Source of the DNA: Chloroflexota bacterium
GTDB lineage: Bacteria > Chloroflexota > Dehalococcoidia > UBA2979
Assembly (NCBI GenBank): GCA_009391845.1
Contig: QWJG01000004.1
Coordinates: 1 to 61,638, forward strand
DNA: 61,638 bases
Reading direction: 5' to 3'
The position numbers were made by a program, and so were the translations under genes. Of the stretch, positions 55,995 to 61,638 are shown one piece after another (the first letter of the stretch is position 1; each line of letters starts with the position of its first letter). The notes beneath the pieces were generated by a model, which saw only the letters and a program-made list of their open reading frames with translations, made no database searches and was not told where the DNA came from.

Positions 55995-57371
55995 CTATCT
56001 CAGCCCGAGGGCGCGGTCCCCTGTGATCGCCAATCGCGCCTCGCGCGCTTCCGCCACCGTACGCAGGCTGCCGGTCACGATCACCGCGCCCCGCTCGCTC
56101 GCGGCGACTGTCGCACGTTCCAATGCGGTGGCGACATCCGGTGTCGTGCTGGCCGCCGCACCCATCGCTCGCACCTGCGCGGCGATCTCCCGAGGATCCG
56201 CTGCGCGCGGGCTCTGCGGTGCTGCGATGAACACCTGATCCTCCGGCCGCAACAGCGCGCGCACGATCGGCTCGACGTCCTTGCCCTCGAGGATTCCGAG
56301 GACGAACGTGCGCCCTCGTGGAACGCCGGCGCCGTCGAGCGCCTCGCGCAGCCGCTTCGCGGCCAGCGGGGTGTGCGCGCCATCGACGATCGTCAGCGGC
56401 TTGCGTCCGATGATCTCGCCACGGCCGGGCAGCCGAACGGCGCCCAGCGCCTGGCGCACCAGCGGTTCGGTCAGCGCGATGCCCTCGGTTGCGAGTGCCA
56501 ACTCAGCGGCGCGGATCGCCGCCGCCGCGTTCTCTGCCTGGTGCGGCCCGAGCAGCTCCAGCTTGACCTGCCGGTAGGTGAAGAGCGGTGTCTTGAGATC
56601 GAACTGCAGCTCGTCGAGCGACTGTTTGGTGACGCGGAGCCCGCACTCCTCGGCGATCGCGTGGATCCGCGCCCCGACCGCATCAGCCTTCGCGCGGATC
56701 ACATCGAGCGCCGAGGCACGCTGCGGTGCGATCACCAGGTCGCAGGGGCCGGTCAGGATCCCCGCCTTCTCGGCGGCGATCTCCGCGATCGTCTCGCCGA
56801 GGATCGCCGTGTGTTCGAGGTCGATCGGTGTGATCACGGCGACCGCCTTCTCGGCGATCGCGTTCGTCGTATCGAGGCGTCCGCCGAGGCCGACCTCGAG
56901 GACCTGCCAGCGACAATGCGCGTCAGCGGCCGCCTGCCAGGCCATCAACGTCAGTAGCTCGAAGTACGACCAGCCCTCGGTGTCTGGATCGGCCAGTGCC
57001 AGATCCGCGACCCGAGCGAAGGTAGCGGCATCGATGATCGTGCCGTCGATCGCGATCCGCTCGCGGGCGCTGTGCAGATCCGGGGAGGTGTAGCGCATCG
57101 TTCGCGATTGGCCCTCGACGGTCGGGAGCGCTGCGCGCAGCAGCGCTTCTGTCATCGTCGTGACGGAGCCTTTCGCCTTCGACCCCGCGACGTGCACGGT
57201 CCGCCGGGCATCCGGACTGCCGTGTTTGTCCAGGTGGGCGCGCACGTGGGAGATCTCCCAGCGCGCTGCCTGGGCTGGGCGCCCGCTCAGCTCGAAGCCG
57301 CCGTGCGCGAGCAGCCGGCGCACGGCGTCGGCGTAGCGGGCGAGATCGGTATCGTCCGGTGCGATCGTCAT
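55995..57371 (-). CDS. folC: Folylpolyglutamate/dihydrofolate synthase
   Basis: 458 residues. Mur-ligase type ATP loop VAGSKAKGSVTT, then YTSPDLHSARERI, LEVGLGGRLDTTNAI, the DLEHTAILGETI segment and LELLGPHQAENAAAA, with the C-terminal VDGAHTPLAAKRL. It adds glutamate to folates. 35 bases before fabF on the same strand, so probably co-transcribed. Confidence 0.94.
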   Translation of the reverse strand: MTIAPDDTDLARYADAVRRLLAHGGFELSGRPAQAARWEISHVRAHLDKHGSPDARRTVHVAGSKAKGSVTTMTEALLRAALPTVEGQSRTMRYTSPDLHSARERIAIDGTIIDAATFARVADLALADPDTEGWSYFELLTLMAWQAAADAHCRWQVLEVGLGGRLDTTNAIAEKAVAVITPIDLEHTAILGETIAEIAAEKAGILTGPCDLVIAPQRASALDVIRAKADAVGARIHAIAEECGLRVTKQSLDELQFDLKTPLFTYRQVKLELLGPHQAENAAAAIRAAELALATEGIALTEPLVRQALGAVRLPGRGEIIGRKPLTIVDGAHTPLAAKRLREALDGAGVPRGRTFVLGILEGKDVEPIVRALLRPEDQVFIAAPQSPRAADPREIAAQVRAMGAAASTTPDVATALERATVAASERGAVIVTGSLRTVAEAREARLAITGDRALGLR

Positions 57372-57494
57372 GGCTCGCCAGTGTACGGAGCGATCGATCG
57401 TCTGAGGTGCACGCCGCGCCCGCGTTCGCTGCCTCCGCCGCGTCGGCGGTCGCTGCCGCCGACGCCGGGCTCTGCTCTGGTAGTGTCACGCCCG

Positions 57495-58217
57495 ATGATC
57501 GCCGCCAAACCGACCGACCCTGCCTGGCAGCCGTGCGACCCCGTCGGGGCTCACCTCCTTGCGGGCCTCGATGGATTCGAGGTCGGGGAGGATGTCTCGC
57601 TGGTCGCGGAGATTGGCCCGCGTACGCGTGTCGGTGGGCGTCGGTTCCGTCTCTTCCTTGCGACGCCGGACCTCGGGCGCACCGCGCTCCCGATGATCAG
57701 CGGGCTGCTCAGCCCGGTCCGGGCCGGCGATCACGCGTGGATCGAAGTGACCGGCTATCGCGCGCGGCTGCCGCTGGCCGACGGCCGCACGGTCGACGTG
57801 CCCGAGGGCATCCTGCTGCGCACGCTCACCGCGCTCGCCGAGCGCCTGCCGGCCCCCGGCAGCCTGATCGTGGAGTACGAATCCCCCGGTTTCGCCGTGA
57901 CCGCCCAGGCGTTGGCAGCCGGGGTGCCGCCGATCGCGACCCCGCTCGGCGGGATGCTGTTCGCGGCCGGTCGTGGCGCCTTGCGCGATCACACGGCGGC
58001 AGCCGGCGCTCGGGCCGGCCGGCGGCGGCTGCAGGGGGAGCGACCGGCCCTCGAGAGTGACGACGATCAGGCGCAGGAGTGGGCGCGCCGGACGCTCGCC
58101 GCGCTCCAGGCGTTCATGGCTCGCTCGGTGGAGCTTGACTGGTACGTCCAGGCGCAAACGCGCCCGGTCGCGGAGGCCGCGATCGCGGCGTTGACGAGGC
58201 AACTCGCCTCCTCGTAG
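57495..58217 (+). CDS. Unknown soluble protein (possibly DUF1122-like)
   Basis: 240 residues from ATG divergent from folC. The middle carries VEYESPGFAVTAQALAAGVP and TPLGGMLFAAGRGALRDH, the end LDWYVQAQTRP. This faintly recalls DUF1122 proteins, known mainly by sequence, but the match is from memory and not secure. No signal peptide or membrane segment. Followed 161 bases later by fbp. The intervening stretch has no clear feature. Confidence 0.6.
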   Translation: MIAAKPTDPAWQPCDPVGAHLLAGLDGFEVGEDVSLVAEIGPRTRVGGRRFRLFLATPDLGRTALPMISGLLSPVRAGDHAWIEVTGYRARLPLADGRTVDVPEGILLRTLTALAERLPAPGSLIVEYESPGFAVTAQALAAGVPPIATPLGGMLFAAGRGALRDHTAAAGARAGRRRLQGERPALESDDDQAQEWARRTLAALQAFMARSVELDWYVQAQTRPVAEAAIAALTRQLASS

Positions 58218-58378
58218 CGGTCGTCGCGGCGCCTGGCTGGGCCGACGGGCAGAACGCGCCGATGGTATCTTCGGGGCCCCGCGACAGTCGTCGAGCACGC
58301 CGGCTTCCGGGAGTTTGTGATCCCGCGGGAACGCATCGATCAGTGAGGCGGCCCGCGTTGGGCCTCGGGAGCGGGCGC

Positions 58379-59338
58379 ATGGTTCAACCGGTCGCTGGTA
58401 TCGCCGCACCCGTCGAGGGCATCGACGATCCTGTACTCGCGCGCGTGCTCGCCGCGATCGTGGAGGCTGCGCGCGACGTCTCGCACCACGTCCGCGCCGG
58501 CGCGCTGCTGCCGGCCCCGGATCCCGAGGGCGCGCGGAACGTCCACGGCGAGGTCGTGCACCCGCTGGACATCCTCGGCACCGAGCGGTTCGTCGAGGCG
58601 TTCGATGCGAGCGACGCCGTCGCCGGGCTCGTCTGCGAGGAATTGGCCGCGCCGAAGTTCTTCGAGATCCCGAACGGTGATCCGTCGTTCCTCTGCGTCC
58701 TCGATCCGATCGATGGCACCTCGAATGCCGATATTGCGATCACAATTGGCTCGATTTTCGGCGTGTTTCCGTCACCCGATGGAGTCCCGCTGGCGGGCGA
58801 GGCGCCGTTCCTGCGCCCCGGCACCGAGCTGGTGACCGCCGGTTACGTGCTCTACGGATCGAGCACGGTGCTGGTGATCGCCACGCCGGGCCTCGTGCAG
58901 GAGTTCACCCTCGACGATACGAGCGGCGAGTTCCGGCTCACCCGGCCCGCGGTGCGGATCCCGGACGCCTGCCCGTACTACAGCGTGAACCAGGGCTACG
59001 AGGATCGCTGGGACCCGGACGTTCGCCGCGCCGTGGACGTCGCTCGCGAGGGCCGGTCGCTCCGCTACGTCGGATCGCTGGTCTCCGACTTTCACCGCGA
59101 TCTCGTACGCGGCGGTGTCTTCCTCTACCCGGCGGACTCCACCAGCCCGCGCGGCAAGATCCGCGTGCTCTACGAGGCCGCGGTGTTCGCCTACATCGCC
59201 GCGCAGGCGGGCGGAGCGGCCAGCACCGGCGATGGGCCAGTGCTGGATCTGGTCCCGGAATCCGTGCACCAGCGCACGCCGCTGTTCATCGGCAACGCCA
59301 GCGCCGTTGAGGCAATCGACCAGGCACTGGCAAGCTAG
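58379..59338 (+). CDS. fbp: Fructose-1,6-bisphosphatase class I
   Basis: 319 residues from ATG with GGAG seven bases before. Metal ligands and substrate residues are intact: EE in LVCEELAAP, LDPIDGTSNADIA, RYVGSLVSDFHRDL, GKIRVLYEAA (Glu and Lys) and LVPESVHQRTPL. It hydrolyses fructose 1,6-bisphosphate in gluconeogenesis or a reductive pentose pathway. 39 bases separate it from a degenerate FBPA/P gene on the same strand, so the two are probably expressed together. Confidence 0.92.
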   Translation: MVQPVAGIAAPVEGIDDPVLARVLAAIVEAARDVSHHVRAGALLPAPDPEGARNVHGEVVHPLDILGTERFVEAFDASDAVAGLVCEELAAPKFFEIPNGDPSFLCVLDPIDGTSNADIAITIGSIFGVFPSPDGVPLAGEAPFLRPGTELVTAGYVLYGSSTVLVIATPGLVQEFTLDDTSGEFRLTRPAVRIPDACPYYSVNQGYEDRWDPDVRRAVDVAREGRSLRYVGSLVSDFHRDLVRGGVFLYPADSTSPRGKIRVLYEAAVFAYIAAQAGGAASTGDGPVLDLVPESVHQRTPLFIGNASAVEAIDQALAS

Positions 59339-59377
59339 TCGCCACCCGGCTCACGATCGAGGACGGCGGTTGAGCGC

Positions 59378-60415
59378 GTGCCCGTAACGCTGACGGCTCT
59401 TTCCGCCACGCTGGACAGCCCCGCCATGGGCAAGACCGCTGCGCTGGTCCTCGAACGGTTCGCGCCCGCGCTGGTGGCCGGCGACGTGATCGACGTGCAG
59501 GTCCGGGCGCTGGGTAGCGGGCTCTGGGTGTTGCTGACGCACGGACGGGGTGAGGGCGACGCCGCCGTGCACCGCGCTGCCTGGGACGCGCTCGCCGCAG
59601 CGGCCGATCCACCGCCGCAGCCGTTCCCCGGCGACCTGGAGGCTGCGGGGGTGAGCGTCTGCGAGCTGACGCTGGAAGAGCGGCCAACGGAATCGCTGAT
59701 CGCCTTCGCTGGCGTCGGCACCGCCACCGGCGCGTTCAACCTGCCGCTCTATCGTGCGTTCGCCGATCCCTTCAACACGCCGGGCCTCGTGCTCTCGACG
59801 GCACTGAGCCAGGGCGCTTCGTTCGAGGTGCACGACAGCCTCGAACACCGCAAGGCCGTCTTCAACACCCCCGAAGAGCTGTACGACCTGCTTGCCTACA
59901 TCGGGTCGCCGGGGCGCTTCGCCGTGAAACGCGTGATCCAGCGGTCGTCCGGCGCGGTAGCGGCGGTGGCCTCGACGGATCGGATCGCCGCGGTGGCCGG
60001 GATGGCCGGTCATCAGCACCCGCTGGCGATCGTGCGCTGTGACGGCGATCTCCCCACGGTTGGCGAGGCGCTGGAGCCGTTCGCGATCCCCGCGCTGGTC
60101 GAAGGCTTCACGCGCGGATCTCACCTCGGACCCTGGATGCCGGTCAGCAAGCGCGACGCGGCGCCCGGCCGCTTCGATGGCCCGCCACGCGCGGTCGCGC
60201 TCGGCTTCGAGCTGTCGGGCGGCAAGCTCGGCGAGGCGCGGGACCTGTTCGCCGACCCCTCGTTCGATCGCGCGCGGGAGGAAGCGAACCGCCTCGCCGA
60301 CGTGCTCCGCCGCCACGGCCCGTTCGAACCGCACCGGCTGCCGCTGGACGAGGAGGAGCAGGCCGAGCTGCCGGCCGCGACCGCCCGCACCGAGTCGCGC
60401 TGGGCGGACGCTTAG
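59378..60415 (+). CDS. FBPA/P (archaeal-type FBP aldolase/phosphatase) homologue lacking catalytic residues
   Basis: 345 residues from GTG. The fold is unmistakable: GAFNLPLYRAFADPFNTPGL, TPEELYDLLAYIGS, RGSHLGPWMPVS, RFDGPPRAVALGF and RRHGPFEPHRL all match FBPA/P. Compared with the Sulfurisphaera tokodaii enzyme (recalled alignment), the metal ligands D11, H18, the DD pair near 52-53, Q95 and D132 are replaced by Thr, Gly, Ser-Gly, a deletion and Gly. The Schiff-base Lys and two Asp of GKDDPV become GHQHPL, and the catalytic Tyr near the end is Gln. It should have neither aldolase nor phosphatase activity, and lies next to an intact class I fbp. Confidence 0.88.
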   Translation: MPVTLTALSATLDSPAMGKTAALVLERFAPALVAGDVIDVQVRALGSGLWVLLTHGRGEGDAAVHRAAWDALAAAADPPPQPFPGDLEAAGVSVCELTLEERPTESLIAFAGVGTATGAFNLPLYRAFADPFNTPGLVLSTALSQGASFEVHDSLEHRKAVFNTPEELYDLLAYIGSPGRFAVKRVIQRSSGAVAAVASTDRIAAVAGMAGHQHPLAIVRCDGDLPTVGEALEPFAIPALVEGFTRGSHLGPWMPVSKRDAAPGRFDGPPRAVALGFELSGGKLGEARDLFADPSFDRAREEANRLADVLRRHGPFEPHRLPLDEEEQAELPAATARTESRWADA

Positions 60416-60500
60416 CGCGCGGAACTCCGCGCCAGTTTCTTTCGTTCCTCACTGGGGCATTCATCGCTCCAGGGATCGCTCAATCGCCGAGGAGTGACCG

Positions 60501-61280
60501 ATGACGGTCACGCACCGACTGCGCAGGCATGGCCTTCGCTCCGTGATGTCGGCTCTGCTCGCCGCGCTGCTGATCGCTGCCTGTACGTCGGATGGAACGC
60601 CGCCCGATGGGACCGACTCTGTCGAGTCCACTTCGGCAGCGCCTACCGCCACTACAGGGACTCCCGTCGTAGTCGATTCGCCGACCCCTGCTGCAACGAC
60701 TCGTGCACCGTTCATTCTCCGGACACCGACGCCGTTCCCCACGGCTGAGGCGATGGCGCCCGATCGGATCGTCGCGACGAACGCGCGACGGACCGGGGTG
60801 ATCGAGGTGGATCGAGTGATTGACGCATTGTTCGGCGATGATCAGGCGGCGCTCGATGCGCTGGTCCGGGCGCAGTCCGCGGTCTGCCACGAAGTGGTGC
60901 TTGGTCTCGGCGACATGGAGGTCTGCCCGGAGGGTGTCGCGGAGGGAACGCTCGTTGAGTTCTTCTTCGCCGGCAACTGTCACGGATACCCACAGCATGA
61001 GCGCCCGTTCGTCGTTCCGTTCGACCCTGAATTGGTGGCCCTCTTCGCCGTGGCGAAGGTGCCGGACTCGGTGGTGGATGGTGAGTTCGCACCAGCCGGA
61101 GACCAGCTCCTTGTCTTTGTGGTCCCGGGGAACCCACCGTCCAACGTGACAGGATTCATCGTTGAAGCGGGGATGGTGGTTCGGCGCGTGGGCGGGTGCG
61201 GCAACACCGCCGACACCCTTCTTGCGCAGGGCGGCGACTCCCCGGACTATTTGCTCGAACCGTTCGCCCTACCCGAGTAG
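60501..61280 (+). CDS. Lipoprotein of unknown function
   Basis: 259 residues. A basic start, hydrophobic helix and lipobox LLIAACTS (Cys ~28) indicate export and lipidation. A Thr/Ser/Pro/Ala-rich linker of ~40 residues follows, then a globular domain with four Cys (SAVCHEVV, MEVCPEG, GNCHGYP, GGCGNTA) that may form two disulfides. Starts 85 bases after the FBPA/P-like gene; followed by rdgB after 6 bases. No family recognised. Confidence 0.8.
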   Translation: MTVTHRLRRHGLRSVMSALLAALLIAACTSDGTPPDGTDSVESTSAAPTATTGTPVVVDSPTPAATTRAPFILRTPTPFPTAEAMAPDRIVATNARRTGVIEVDRVIDALFGDDQAALDALVRAQSAVCHEVVLGLGDMEVCPEGVAEGTLVEFFFAGNCHGYPQHERPFVVPFDPELVALFAVAKVPDSVVDGEFAPAGDQLLVFVVPGNPPSNVTGFIVEAGMVVRRVGGCGNTADTLLAQGGDSPDYLLEPFALPE

Positions 61281-61286
61281 GACCCG

Positions 61287-61638
61287 ATGACCAAAGCCTC
61301 ACCCCGCCTCATCGTCGCCACCGGTAATGCCGGCAAGCTGCGCGAGATTCGCGCGTTGCTTGAACCGACGGGCTGGCACGCACTCAGCCTCGCCGAGGCG
61401 GGCGTCGATCACGCCGAGGTGATCGAAACCGGACGCTCCTACCTCGAGAATGCCGTCGCCAAGGCGGTGGCGGTCGTGCAGGTCTCCGGTCTGCCCGTGC
61501 TCGCGGACGACTCCGGCCTCGAGGTGGACGCGCTGGGCGGGCGGCCGGGCGTCACCTCGGCCCGCTACGGCGGGCCGCTGCTCACGGACGCGGAGCGCAG
61601 CGCCCGCCTGCTGCGGGAGCTCGAGGGCGTGCCGCCCG
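61287..61638 (+). CDS. rdgB: RdgB/HAM1 family non-canonical purine NTP pyrophosphatase, 3' end missing
   Basis: The first 117 residues are visible before the window ends. LIVATGNAGKLREIRALL at the start, YLENAVAKA and LADDSGLEVDALGGRPGV are the family signatures. It hydrolyses ITP, dITP and XTP to keep them out of nucleic acids. ATG lies 6 bases after the lipoprotein stop. Confidence 0.93.
   Translation, partial: MTKASPRLIVATGNAGKLREIRALLEPTGWHALSLAEAGVDHAEVIETGRSYLENAVAKAVAVVQVSGLPVLADDSGLEVDALGGRPGVTSARYGGPLLTDAERSARLLRELEGVPP

Overview
The window is a densely packed, high-G+C bacterial chromosome segment with short intergenic gaps, many GTG starts and several convergent genes whose 3' ends overlap. 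Gene content (MoxR/DUF58/Bat cluster, HrcA/CIRCE heat-shock operon, type-2-like IleS under a T-box, tungsten-type aldehyde:ferredoxin oxidoreductase, class I FBPase beside an archaeal-type FBPA/P relative, lipoproteins and LysM/M23 hydrolases) fits a Gram-positive-like, high-G+C Chloroflexota, perhaps from the Dehalococcoidia/Tepidiforma or Thermomicrobia side. That placement is inference from gene content; no rRNA gene is present to fix it. I see no insertion sequence, prophage, CRISPR array, tRNA or rRNA gene.

Layout. 0-8 kb: a MoxR-type membrane/VWA module split into two convergent half-operons: a partial BatD/DUF4381-like gene, batA and a batB-batC fusion on +; moxR, DUF58 and a transglutaminase-fold membrane protein on -. 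8-16 kb: an M23 peptidase, then the reverse-strand operon hrcA-grpE-dnaK-phosphatase-dnaJ-prmA with a textbook sigma-A promoter and a perfect CIRCE operator. 16-19 kb: fabH, a Cys-less KAS II homologue and an MBL-fold protein. 19-27 kb (reverse): LysM/M23 hydrolase, rho, transaldolase, a membrane protein, pyrG and an aldehyde:ferredoxin oxidoreductase. 27-34 kb (forward): M16 peptidase, APH-fold kinase, alpha/beta hydrolase, CitE-like protein, purA, a membrane protein, a Mug/TDG glycosylase and a zinc-ribbon membrane protein. 34-41 kb (reverse): proB, a PNPOx-like protein, a P-loop kinase, a small acidic protein, dapB, asd, dapA and a BKACE-type enzyme, i.e. an amino-acid (proline, lysine/diaminopimelate) cluster. 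41-48 kb: YihY membrane protein, ileS with a full T-box leader, a zinc-ribbon protein and murJ. 48-51 kb: rpsT, an HTH-TM-PASTA protein and rimO. 51-54 kb: a small transcription unit ending in a perfect 18-bp palindrome, a ylxP-like gene, scpB and an AmaP/Asp23-like membrane protein. 54-61.6 kb: thpR, a SWIM mini-protein, an intact fabF, folC, an unknown protein, class I fbp, a degenerate FBPA/P, a lipoprotein and the start of rdgB.

The most striking signal is a set of proteins that keep a recognisable enzyme fold but have lost catalytic residues: the transglutaminase-like protein (Cys-His-Asp replaced by Phe-Trp-Asn), the KAS II homologue next to fabH (Cys replaced by Ser), the FBPA/P relative next to fbp (metal ligands and Schiff-base Lys replaced), and less certainly the MBL-fold and CitE-like proteins. 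Three of these sit directly beside an intact partner or inside a conserved complex, so they may be regulatory or scaffold subunits. Other items of interest are the small promoter-ORF-palindrome unit at 50.97-51.21 kb, a possible short terminated RNA at 54.2-54.3 kb, the batB-lipoprotein fusion and the HTH-TM-PASTA receptor-like protein.
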